NCBI GenBank assembly: GCA_023078685.1
Contig: JALGAS010000001.1
Location: 5,766,001-5,830,000 of the forward strand
Direction of reading: 5' to 3'
Length of the DNA stretch: 64,000 nucleotides
Source of the DNA: Neopestalotiopsis rosae
Taxonomy: Eukaryota; Ascomycota; Sordariomycetes; Amphisphaeriales; Sporocadaceae
Both the position numbers and the translations under genes were made by a program. The notes below the pieces were generated by a model. It did no database searches, had not been told where the DNA came from, and worked only from the letters and a program-made list of their open reading frames with translations. Shown here in pieces: positions 40,760-51,601 of this stretch (within the stretch, counting starts at the first letter, position 1; the number at the start of each line of letters is the position of its first letter).

Positions 40760-42498
40760 ATGACAGGATCAGGGGCCGAGCAAGACCGTTTCGGCGGGTG
40801 GTTCGGAGGCAACAAGGCCGACCAGGTAAAGGATGCAGCGCAGCAGCACCTGCCCAAGGGATCGGGTGCCGAACAAGACAGATTTGGCGGCTGGTTCGGC
40901 GGCGACAAGGTCGACCAGGTGAAAGACGCCGCGCAACAGCACATGCCCCGGGCGTCGGGCGCTGAACAGGATCGCTACGGCGGGCATTTCAGTGGTGCCC
41001 AGGCCCGGGAGGCCAAGGAATATATACAACAACATATGCCACAGACCTCTGGTGCCGAGCAAGACAGATATGCCCACTGGTGGGGCGAGGGCCAGGCGGA
41101 CAAGCTCAAGGACGCTGTCAAGGAGCATATGCCCAAGACTTCTGGTGCTGAGCAGGATCGGTATGGTGGTTGGTTTGGAAGCGGACAGGCTGACCAGGCC
41201 AAGGAAGCCATCCAAAGACATATGCCCAAGACGTCTGGCGCCGAGCAAGACCGATATGGAGGCTGGTTTGGTGGGGACAAACTGCCGTCGCGGGCGGAAG
41301 TAGAGAAGCATCTGCCAACGGGCTCGGGTGCGGAACAGGATCGCTTCGGGGGCTGGTTTGGAGGTCACAAAGGTCCATCAGCTCAATCAATTCGCGACAA
41401 GCTACCAAATGTCTCTGGCGCTGAGCAGGATCGATACGGATCTCACTTCCGTGTCGGCAATGGTCACTATCTTGGTACTACCACTGTCGGTCTTCTTCAG
41501 GCTACTGTTCTTCCATCGTTTGGTCTTCACACTGGATTGGGAGCCGTCGCTTACGGAATCGGACGTTACACGGACAGGGCTGAAGCCAAAGACTGGCTCT
41601 GGCCTAGCGGTCAAGTTGCAAATGCTTGGTGGTCTGCGATCGGAGTTCCTGTGGTTTACGGCGGCTTGTCCATTTCGTCCGCTTGGGCCGCTTTGAGCTA
41701 TGATCAGAAGCTCTTGCTCACTGGTGTCAGCGCTTGGGGCCTGCGTCTCTTTTATCGCATAGCCTCGCGCAGCTTGCGGCGTGGCGAGGATGACGCCCGT
41801 TACGTGATGGTCAAGAGGGAGGACCCTGGCTTCTGGAACAAGGCCATCTATACCATGTTTCTGCCCGAGGTTATCGTGCAGACCTTGATTTCGCTACCTT
41901 TTGTTCTTCCATTCCGTGCCCCCGTGTCCAGCTCTCAGTCATCCTTGAGCCTTGGTCCTCCGGCTCTTTCTCACAGTCTGGCTGTATTCCTCTTCACGAT
42001 TGGATACTCTGCAGAGATCCTCGCAGACTGGCAGCTCGAGTCTCATGTTCAAGACACGAATAACACAACATTGAATCGCTCTGGTGTATGGAGCGTTGTT
42101 CGCCACCCCAAGTAAGCATATCCTTGGCCTTCTTTCTCTTTGAAGCGTGAGACTAATGATTCCACAGCTACCTCGGTGATGCTCTTTGTCACTTTTCCTT
42201 CTCGGTCCTTGCGGCTAGTGCTGGACTCCTTCACCCGCTTGCTGCTCTCGGTCCGTTGGTCAACTATGCCTTTTTGCGTAATATAGGCGGTGATAGGCAG
42301 AACGAAGAGTACCAAGAGGCTCGCTACGCTAAAGAGAACCCGGCCAAGTATCAACAGTTGCAAGAGTATAAGCGCACCAAGAACAGCTTCTGGCCCCGTG
42401 TGGAGGAATTTGGGAACAAGTGGCTCTGGGCCGTCGTCGGTGCTGGCGCCGCGGGTGTGGTGCTCGAGCAGTCATTTGTCAACTTTCTCGGCCGGTGA
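40760..42498 (+). CDS. DUF1295/steroid-reductase-like membrane protein with SGAEQDR repeats
   Basis: Exons 40760-42111 and 42168-42498 (56-nt intron with an ACTAATG branch-like site) give 560 residues. Residues 1-230 hold eight copies of an about 28-residue unit with the core SGAEQDR(F/Y)GG.F, joined by QVKDAAQQH(L/M)P-type helices. The rest is a polytopic membrane domain. It has the tail region of steroid-reductase/methyltransferase-like (DUF1295) proteins: ADWQLESHVQ, then SGVWSVVRHP followed by NYLGDAL, and a C-terminal NEEYQEARYAKENPAKY. In that superfamily the R.P.Y.G/D block binds a cofactor such as NADPH. The substrate is unknown. The N-terminal repeats look soluble and may sit on the cytosolic face. 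Confidence 0.7.
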
Positions 42499-45083
42499 AG
42501 CCTACAAAGTCAAAATCAGGCCATCTAATTCGGCCACTCATGGACAGTCTTGCCTGTAGGAGTTAGTGCTCACTCGATTGGTGGCATGTGAAAATGGTAA
42601 TTAATATCATAAAATGGACTCTAGCCTAATCGAAATTTGACAGCCGAAATTAGCTGGAAGATCATATTTGAATCTCAGCCCTACCAGCAAGTCATCTCGG
42701 TGCTTTCGTGTGATTTCAACTTCGATCTTCCTATTGCTTGTGGCTGAGCCGTTGACAAGTCGCGTCCTCCTAAATACGTCTTACGAATACTTTGAGCCAA
42801 TCATAATGGTCTGGTACGATGGTGCATGGCTGCGAGAGAAAATGTTGCTCGAGATATTAGACTTGACAATCAACTATCTGTCAAAAGATGCGCGGGTCAA
42901 TACGTCCATCATCTTCTAGCACGACAGGGCTGACAGCAGTGATAATACAAATGCCGAGATGTGCGCGTCTGACTACCACGTGGATGATGGACTGTCAAGC
43001 TAGGTCAATGACGGTTTGGATTCGTTGTTAGAGTTTGGGCGAACCTGAAGAACATGGCATCTGTGTTGAAGATCAGGGGCCCCATCACGAATTTGGTGGA
43101 CCGGGTATTGAGGACCCAACAACAAAAAAGGGTACAAATGACACGGACTGGTCAGTGCAGAAGAACCCTCGCCGGCGCAAAAAGATTGCGGAGGAGTCGA
43201 TAGTCGATGTGGCAGATTATTGTACTTTCACGCCATCTGACTCAAATATATGCCTGAACCCCCCTTGCTACTTTTTGGGGATGGAATCAATAGTGAGTCA
43301 ACAATCACAGCAGTTGCGAGGAGATTCAATAAACGATACAAGTGCAATAGTATACATGGTAGATTGTCGGAATTGCAGCAAGTCGGATTTACACCATTGA
43401 TACCTGGCAAATCCATTTCCCCCATCTTGCGAAAGTGGAATGAATGCCCATTTCTCCATTCTCGTCCCCCCCATGTTTCCCATGTTGTCGGAACCGTTTC
43501 CGCGTCTACCCCATGTTCAATGGCGGGCACAATAGCGCCGCATTCCGCGGAGCTTTGATTGTGGTCTTGTCTTGTTCTCACAGAATGCAGACAATTGATT
43601 CGGACATGTTTCGCACGAGAGAAGCTATAGAGAATTGCATTGTCTATTTCATAAGTCTCGATGCCAATGTCGGTATTCATGCAAATGGCTAACCTTGTGT
43701 GACTGTGATGGAAATCATCGTCTTGCTACTTTTCCATTGTGCCCTCAGTGGCCCACTGGTTGAACCCGTAGCGCATCTGTTGGGCTGCCCGCTAGAAAAC
43801 TCCCCTGCCAGACCTACCTAGTCAGGCAGCTTCAAGGGCTGGCTCCGGAGAATTCTGTTCTTTTAAGATTCATCAACCCTCCCAACCGTTCAAACTCTAC
43901 GAGATTGTGACAGTCTTGACAGGTTATAGCCACAGGGCGCTAATACGTGATGGTCGCACTCTTAGTTCAAACGGCCTCGCAGATTTAATATACTATAACG
44001 GCCCTGTGATCAGCCTGGCAGGGCTTGGGGTGTTATACTACTGTATGTACTCGTATTCGCGGGCGCCGGGCCGCGTCCAGAAGGGCCAGCCAAAAAGTTT
44101 CGAGGAAGCTGAGCTGCATTGGTTTTGTGGAACTGCCGCACGCTGGGAATTCTGGAATGGCCCGTTGCCCGTTATGCCAAGACCAGATATATTAAGCCCG
44201 CTGTAGATTGTGTGTGACAAAGGACACCCACCTCCAAACACCATCGCCAATTGAACGCGACGCGTTGGTTGCTATTGGGATCTTCATGTATTCCATCTCA
44301 AAGATCTGCCTTTTTTCGTCTGCAACGGTCGCATATTATTACAATCTGGGGGTGATTGATTGATGCTGTAATTCCTGACCAAAGGCCCTCAGACCTCTTA
44401 TTTCGACACCGAGATCCGAGTCGCTCTCCTGTCATTGGCCCCTGGTCCATTCATTGATGATCCGCTGCGGGGTTCAACGAACCATGCGAGCAATGGGGGA
44501 TCCCTTTCAAGACGGGCTTGGGCGCACTGCCCATGCTCCCATGCTCCCATGCTCTTTCGCTGGGGTGTTCCCAGACCATCCAATTCCCCCCCTTGACTGG
44601 ACAAGGTCAAAAAAAAATTAGGAGGGAGAAAAAAAAAAGTCCAGTCGCAAGGAGACCAAGTACGAAAAAAGGGATACATACTATCCTACAACCATCTGCC
44701 GGAACGCGACGACCCGCGGAAGCGAAGCGAGTGGACGAACAGACTGGAAATAATAGAGACGAGACTTCTTTATCTGATCTCGAAGGTTGTTCGCTGCAAG
44801 TCCTTCTCCACTTCCAGAAAAGGCGCCCCAAATTCATCCAACGGCTTTTTTTCTCCCCCCATCCCCAGAGACAGAGCCAGAGCCAGAGAAACGGCGGAAA
44901 ACAGCCTCAATTCAATCCAAGCCCGGTACATCTTATTTTAGCACGTGAGACGGGATCGCGAACTCTCACCTCACAACCCGTCAACTATCAGCAGTAGCAG
45001 AGCACTCAGCCAGCCACAGCCACAGCCAACCAGCCAGCTAAGGGGCCAGGGAGGACAAAAAGATAAAAAATCTCACAGACAAC
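42499..45083. other. Intergenic stretch with no supported gene
   Basis: No gene can be supported. Short open frames on both strands near 43035-43690 are stop-flanked and have no domains. The last 400 bp, with CT- and CAG-rich words, are the likely promoter and leader of the Ras-family gene. Confidence 0.4.
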
Positions 45084-46244
45084 ATGAGTCAACAACAGCG
45101 GTGGAACGCAAGTCACTATAATGTCGTAGTACTTGGCGATGGCGGTAAGCGGCAACTTCCTCGCCATCCGTCCCTTCTTGATCCATCATCAGAGTCTCTG
45201 GCCAATCGGCCGGAATTTCACCGCCTTGTATTTCCCGTCTATTGTGCTTCTTGATGGAAGGGGACATGATATCCACGAAAGACGAGAGAAAACCGCCCCA
45301 ATCCCTGTTTCTGCCTATCTACCTATTCACGGCTCTCTGCGCCGAAACGTTTCATGAATATGTAGCAATTATACTGACATTTGCTGTTTGCGGGTGAAAA
45401 GGTGTCGGCAAGACATGTCTTACAAGCAGACTATGCTTCCAGTCATTTATCGAAGTGGTGAGCTTAAATCCATTGCCCTCTTAAAACTTATTCCTCTTGA
45501 CGTTGTGTCTGCCCCTTAAAACGGACAACCCGTTGAACCTACCATGTTCTGCACGGACTGGGGGGCACAAGCGAAGGGAAATCCAATAAAAAAGAGATAA
45601 GAAAAAGTTCAAAGACAAAAAAAATGTGAGGCTGACTGAACCCACTATTCGTTGGGACGAATGAAAAGTATGATCCCACGCTCGAGGACAGCTACCGCAA
45701 GCAATGCCACGTGGACGACCGGACGTGCATACTCGAGGTGCTGGACACGGCCGGGCAGGAGGAGTACACGGCGCTGCGAGAGCAGTGGATCCGCGACGGC
45801 GACGCCTACCTGCTCGTGTACAGCATCGCGTCGCGGGCGTCGTTTGAGGGGATCCGCAAGTTCTACCGGCAGATGCTGCAGGTGAAGCGTTTCCCGCCCG
45901 ACATTGCCCTGCCCGTCATCCTCGTGGCCAACAAGTGCGACCTCCCCTCGAACCGCGCCGTCTCGGCCCAGGAGGGCGCCGACCTCGCCAAGGAGCTGCG
46001 CATGGGCTTTGTCGAGACCTCGGCCAAGGACGGCACCAACGTCGAGCGCGCCTTCTTCGACGCCGTCCGCCGCTTCTGGAAGCACCAGGAGGAGGAGTCC
46101 AAGGGGTTCGACGCCGACGGCGGCCGCAAGAGCTCGCGGTCCACCCACTCGAGTCAGGGCACCAAGTGGAAGGGCCGCCTCACCCGTCTCTTTGGGTCCA
46201 AGCACGGGGATCGGAATGCAGGTAATGCCAACGCGACGGGCTGA
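45084..46244 (+). CDS. Ras-family small GTPase without CAAX box
   Basis: Exons 45084-45144, 45402-45457 and 45669-46244 give 230 residues. The two introns are unusually long for this window (257 and 211 nt). All GTPase motifs are present: P-loop GDGGVGKT (residues 18-25), effector loop YDPTLEDSYRK, DTAGQEEYTAL in switch II, NKCD and ETSAK. It acts as a GTP/GDP switch in signalling. The predicted C-terminus is basic (KWKGRLTRLFGSKHGDR) and ends NANATG, with no CAAX prenylation motif. Either membrane attachment differs, or a last short exon is missed; GTAATG after residue position AG at 46220 is a possible donor. It is a Ras-like protein rather than canonical Ras or Rap; the subfamily is not settled. 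Confidence 0.85.
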
Positions 46245-47837
46245 GAAAGGAGAAGAAGAAGAGCTGTATTTTTCATTTGTCAAGGTGAGGGGGTGAGAAG
46301 AAGGGAAGAAGACAGTGGGAGTCGTACCCAAAGAGAATTTTAGCGAACCAGCGAGCAAGCGAACAAGCGAACGGGGAAAGACAAGATATCCTCAAAAGAG
46401 ATAATTGTTACTCCGTGTTGGAAAGAAACCAGGAGGAAGACTACTAGAGCCCATGGCATAATTTTAACTATATCCTTTCTTTTGTAGTACATAAAAACAC
46501 GGAAAATATTGAAATAAACAAAACCATGATCCAAGGACGCAGTGAGAAGATAAGAAACATGAACGGTCCTGGCAAATTCATATTTCAACGACAACCGGAC
46601 GCAGTGCTCTCTTTTAGTCAGGTCTGCCCGTTGATTATAGTCGGGATGGCAACGAACGGTTGTCGCACAAGGCTGATAACATGACCAGTGAGCAAGTAAA
46701 GATAATCGGGTCCCCGTCTGCTCAGCCCCCATCGTCGAACTAGCCACAGCCGCCATGCATACTATAGAGATTGCCTTCTGACAAGCCTGCATGGATCGAC
46801 AGGCCCTAGCTGCCAAGCTGCATATGATAGATAAACATGCTCAACGGGTCGTGGAATGGACATGGCCTACGAATCAGAAAGAGGTGCAAGCCTCCACCAA
46901 AGACAGTATACTTGGGCTTTATTTTGACATTTCCTTGCCAGAATGTTGCCCAATTTGCGGGCATACATCGTATCTGGCACACGCCAGAGTTGAGATAAAG
47001 CATGAGCAGGTATTCATGTGAGAACCAATGGATATGGACCACCAGAGGCTGTACCTGCCATCTGTTCATCTTGAGATGATGCCATGATCGGGGCCCTTCA
47101 CCCTGAGTCGCAGCGTCCCAGTGCTTGCTTATACAACGCCTATTGAAAGCTTGATAATGTGTCCATCGCATAAAGCGACCAACATGTGCGTATATCGTAT
47201 TCGTCTTTGCCACATTTACATCTTATGCCATCTCGTGTGTTGTTGATGCTTGAACCCCTTGCAGATTTGCCCGGCAGTGGTTGCTAGCGACGTCATGCAT
47301 CAGAGTGGAGAGGCCGTCAACCGCTAATGGCGGGACCTATACAAAAGCTGCATTATCGCAAGACTATACGATTGAATACGATATTTGTGTCTCTTTCTCT
47401 CATGGTTGTTCTCAAATAATTGTTCACTAAATGTTTAGGTTAGAGTATCTGGGGGGCCCGTCAAGATCGCTTTCGGTGCAGCGCAGTGCAAATCGTGGGG
47501 TCCTTTGATTAAACACCTGCCGATTCGGAATGGCGGAACCTCGTGTTGAGAGTTCGCTTAATCGTGCCGGCAAGGGTCGGGCCATTGGTACGAGCCTGAG
47601 ATATAGACCCCCCAGCATTTGAGGATAACTTCGTTGCCATATTTCCGAGCAAATCCATGCGTTGATCATGCCAGATTCTTGCTCGCAACCCATTGAATAC
47701 GATATCCGCAATTACACCAATTTGGCTGCTATGTAAGACTATAAGTATATGATCATGGACGAGACCTTGGCGATTTCAAAGGGTGTTGTTGCCCTATCCA
47801 AAAACCGGTGAGAGGTGTCAAAATTACTATTGCAATA
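46245..47837. other. Intergenic stretch with no supported gene
   Basis: Three-prime region of the Ras-like gene and promoter side of the protease gene. No coding sequence is supported; open frames are short. Confidence 0.4.
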
Positions 47838-49094
47838 ATGAAGTCGCATCACCTCCTTTCAGCAACCGCCGCCGCCTCTTCGGCGGTCGCGCAGACTGTG
47901 CCGACAGTGCACATTCCTCTCAACCTCTACTTTGGTGGCAACCACAAGGTCTCGACCAACGTCTACAACCCGTCCACCAACACCACCATTGAGGTCGTGT
48001 ATGACCAGGGCAGCGAGAACTTTTTCCTCTTTGGACCAAACTCCATCGACAACTGGGGCTCGTCGGCGCTCGGCGGTCAGGGCCCTTGCAACGCCAGCGT
48101 GCCCTCGGGATGGTACTTTGACTACCCGGCCTCGGACACGGCGACGGCTCCCGCCAACCACAGCGCGGTCTACGCCTACGGCGGGCTCGACAAAATTTAC
48201 ACGGGCTCCGTGACGGTAAACGACACCTTTGGCTTTAGCAACGTGGCCGGCGCCGATAACGCCGCCGTCGACGACGTCCGCGTCCAGATTGTCGATTTCC
48301 TGGTGCAGAGGATCAGCGACCCGACCTGCAGCGCCACGCCGCTGTACGACCTCGGCATCCTCGGTGTCTCGCCGTACTACAACAACGCCTCGTCGCGCGT
48401 CACCGCGGGCCCGCACCTGCGTCAGGACCTGCTTGAGCGCGGCGTCATCGGCGCCGCCGTGCAGAGCATGTGGTTTGACGAGGCGCCCGAGGACGTGTAC
48501 GGCACGTACACGGGCGGCGGCCTCTTTGGCGGCATCGACACGTCCAAGTACGAGGGCGACCTCGTCGCCGTCGAGACAATCATACCCGCCGGCAACGTGG
48601 GCTACTTCACGGGCGTACCCGTCGTCACCATCAACAACGTGACGTACAGCCAGCCCGATGGCGTCGAGTACTGCCAGCTCGACTCGGGCACTCACGACGA
48701 CACCATTCCTATTGCCTACCAGGAGGACGACCTCTTTTACAACACTAGCGGTATTGTCATCAGTCCCCGCGGTTACACGGCCTGGCCGGGCGAGTGCGAC
48801 ACCATTCCCGCCAACGCCACCGTCGGTCTTACGTTCCCTGGTGCCGTGAATGGTACGTCGGTCACTATTGATGTTCCCATCAAGTCCTACGTTCGCGTGG
48901 ATTACAGCCAGTATGATCCTGGATACTGTATCCTGAGCGTCAGCACGAGCGGGTGTCTTCTGGGCGCGCCTTTCGCCACTGCGTCCTTCTTTGCTGCCGA
49001 TGACGAGGCTGGCGTGATTGCTTTGGCCAAGGGTGGTGTGTCGAAGCCGGGTGATGGTATTGATGAGTCGGCCGTAGTGGCAAGAATACCATAG
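47838..49094 (+). CDS. Secreted pepsin-family (A1) aspartic protease-like protein
   Basis: A single exon of 418 residues from ATG 47838 (MKSHHLL). The first about 19 residues form a signal peptide (ATAAASSAVAQ). The fold is that of fungal pepsins: a first active-site loop at Asp56, a flap-like YAYGG segment, a second active-site loop QLDSGT with Asp282, and LLGAPFATASFF near the end. The first loop reads YDQGS instead of the usual DTGS, so the conserved Thr is Gln. Many N-glycosylation sequons (NTT, NAS, NHS, NDT, NNVT, NTS, NGT) fit an extracellular location. An upstream ATG at 47808 would put ten residues before the signal peptide and is less likely. No GPI signal is visible. Confidence 0.8.
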   Translation: MKSHHLLSATAAASSAVAQTVPTVHIPLNLYFGGNHKVSTNVYNPSTNTTIEVVYDQGSENFFLFGPNSIDNWGSSALGGQGPCNASVPSGWYFDYPASDTATAPANHSAVYAYGGLDKIYTGSVTVNDTFGFSNVAGADNAAVDDVRVQIVDFLVQRISDPTCSATPLYDLGILGVSPYYNNASSRVTAGPHLRQDLLERGVIGAAVQSMWFDEAPEDVYGTYTGGGLFGGIDTSKYEGDLVAVETIIPAGNVGYFTGVPVVTINNVTYSQPDGVEYCQLDSGTHDDTIPIAYQEDDLFYNTSGIVISPRGYTAWPGECDTIPANATVGLTFPGAVNGTSVTIDVPIKSYVRVDYSQYDPGYCILSVSTSGCLLGAPFATASFFAADDEAGVIALAKGGVSKPGDGIDESAVVARIP

Positions 49095-49291
49095 ATAGTG
49101 AGCAGGAAACATCTAAAATACATCCTCTATTTGAATGTATTCTTATAATCGCTTACTCACTGTATCTAGCGATTGCCACTCAATTGCTCGAAATTGCCAT
49201 CTGCACCAGTCTCTTAACGCGGTCCATCAAATTAAAGCGTTTGGTCATTCATGTCTATATACTCATGTTGATGTTGAAGTCGTAAAGGTAT

Positions 49292-51601
49292 CTAATCGCA
49301 TGCATCATCACTCGATTCATCATCTGATCCGTAATCTGAATCGGCTCCAGGATCATCTTCCAGCTCGGACTCGGTGTCATCTGAGAATATACCATCTTCA
49401 TCCCAAACGTCGTTATAGTCGTCGATCCACGCCCCTGGAACTTGCTGAATAGGATTGTCTATCAACCGCCAAAAATCGCCGGAGAACCTCTCCACCACGC
49501 GGTCCATATGAAAGACCCAGTCACTTGGGTTCGGTCCCCAAGAAAAGCCCGTCCAGGTCCATGCCTCTCTGCGGCGGGAACCAATCACTCGTTGTCTTTT
49601 GTCTTCTCTGAAGATCATGCCATGTTCATGTTGCCCATAACTGTCGAGATCAATATTGCAGTCTTGAAGAATCTGCAACCACTTGATGACCTCTGTATGA
49701 AAATGCCTTTCAAATGACTGCTTGGTGGTTTCTATATCTTCGATGAAGAAGGAACTTTGCGCAGTAAGTATCCAGACCATAAGTGGATTTCCACAGTTCA
49801 TCTCAGAACGCCGTGCTATAATGTCGTAGTGCGCGTGATCTTCTTGTTGGAGGTTGACATCGCCTATCGTGAGAACCAGTTCATGCATCAGCTCGTTCCA
49901 CCTGATTTCATTGTACCATGGGTTGAAACGGTCAACGATGAAAGAATTAATGGCAATGCTCAACAGATTAATATCCCACTCTGCAAGCTCTACTGCGTCA
50001 TTTCTCATGATGCTTCCATTCTCTCGCACAATCTTCCGAAACGACCTAGGATCAACAATGTCGTGAAGAAGCCAGGTACGTACTCGCTCTATGAGAGGTT
50101 TTTGGTAGAAATCCGGCTGAATTGTGGGCTGGAATGGCGAGAAGTCCAGGAAGTCAGTGATTTTGACGGGATCAAGGTCATCCGTATTTGCAAACTTGTC
50201 AAAATCGTCAGCAGCCTTGCTCGATTGCCAGCAAGTAGATAATGACAGCAAATACGGTTCCCAATTCGGATATAAACATACTACCTTGAGTGGGCTAGCC
50301 TGCCCTTTACGCAGTGTTTCAACCATGTCAAGACCGCATTTATGGAGGAACGTCGCAAGCTCGTACGCTGACTGATAATTGTCGTCATTCCACGTTCTTC
50401 CAGGTAGTACCGCCCACTGTTGCACTTTTGTTAGCGATTTTCAGAATAAACAATGCGTTGTGAAGGCATACCAATAGTAGCGAATGACCATTGGCGTCGC
50501 GGTCGTGAATGGAAGCCAAGTTGTTTGCGAATAGATATTTGATTCCGGCAATGTCTCCACTTAAAGCGCACCGGATGACCTTTGAGTCAAATGGCACAAT
50601 GTTGTACGTTTTGAGATGATGATGCCAGCCAGACATGGCTCTGGAGATTTGTATCTCCCAAGATTTACCAGACAGCCATTGTGCTAGTTCGAAGCGGAAA
50701 TGGAGATCTGCAATGACACCATAGATCAGAATTTTTGAAGCTCATTCTGGATGACTGAAATGGACCTACCTTTTCGTATGAAGCCAGTTTCGTTGTCTTT
50801 AGTGTCACTGCTGTCCCAAGAGTATGATGCAAAGGGGCCAAGACTCCTCCTGACGCTGTTCCAGGAGCGCATCCATGAAGTCTTCTGCACAAAAATTGCT
50901 GATGATCTAACGTCTACACGGTCAATCCCTTCAGCTGTCAATGAGTTGATTTCTCTCCTTCCAGGTTCCAGCTCGCTTTGAGCTACGGATGGCCCAATTG
51001 CCATGATTTTGACATTCAATTGGCTTTCTAGGTGCGTAGGCAATGCGATGAGACGCTGTAGCATGGCTCCATGTAAAGACCTAAGAAATAAAATAGCATC
51101 AGTCATTCTTCAAGCTTGCTGAGAGAGAAAATTTGCTTCCATGCCTGCTTACGTCTGATAACAGCTTTGAGCAAGTTGAAGCAGTTGCACAACATCGCTC
51201 AAGCGGCCCTGGCACTGGTTCAAATCGTCTTTCCCAAGAGCGACCTTAAGCTTGGCTTTGGCTCTCTTCAATCTTTTCTGCGAATCCACGTGCTTCGTCA
51301 ACTTGGTGACGAGATCCTCAAGCGTTTCCATGGCATCGCGGCATCGCATCATGCTCAGCTCCATGCCCTGGCTGCTGAAAGGCCGCAACGTCGCATCTCG
51401 GGTGTTGCTCTGGTGCATCACTTCCATTTCTCCCATGATTACCGCAAGCAGTTCGAGCTGCTGCATCAACGATTTGATCGTGTCTGGAACATTGTTGACC
51501 TCGTTCCAAAGGCGCCTCAATTTGATGATGCCTGAACCAATCTGGCCGGCCGCATCGACCACGGCGATGCCGCTCGCCACCACGCCGAGCACCTCTGCCA
51601 T
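49292..51601 (-). CDS. PigL_N-type domain protein with ankyrin-like segment
   Basis: Exons 51601-51153, 51080-50770, 50707-50472 and 50416-49292 join in phase to give 706 residues. A further 69-nt intron near 50250-50285 is possible (phase 0, no stop), which would remove 23 residues. The N-terminus (MAEVLGVVASGIAVVDAAGQ) and the helical domain after it match the PigL_N/STAND N-terminal type found on fungal death-fold-like signalling proteins. The middle block (DLHFRFELAQWLSGKSWEIQ; TYNIVPFDS; LSGDIAGIKYLFANNLAS) is the shared module next to ankyrin repeats in such proteins. Only one ankyrin-like unit is visible. The C-terminal half is unrecognised and ends in a very acidic tail. No NACHT or NB-ARC ATPase is present. 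Confidence 0.65.

Noticed and set aside
47859..49112. 417-codon minus-strand frame opposite the protease gene.
   Set aside because: Composition is a GC-driven mirror of the real gene; it has no domain, whereas the plus strand has a signal peptide and protease motifs.
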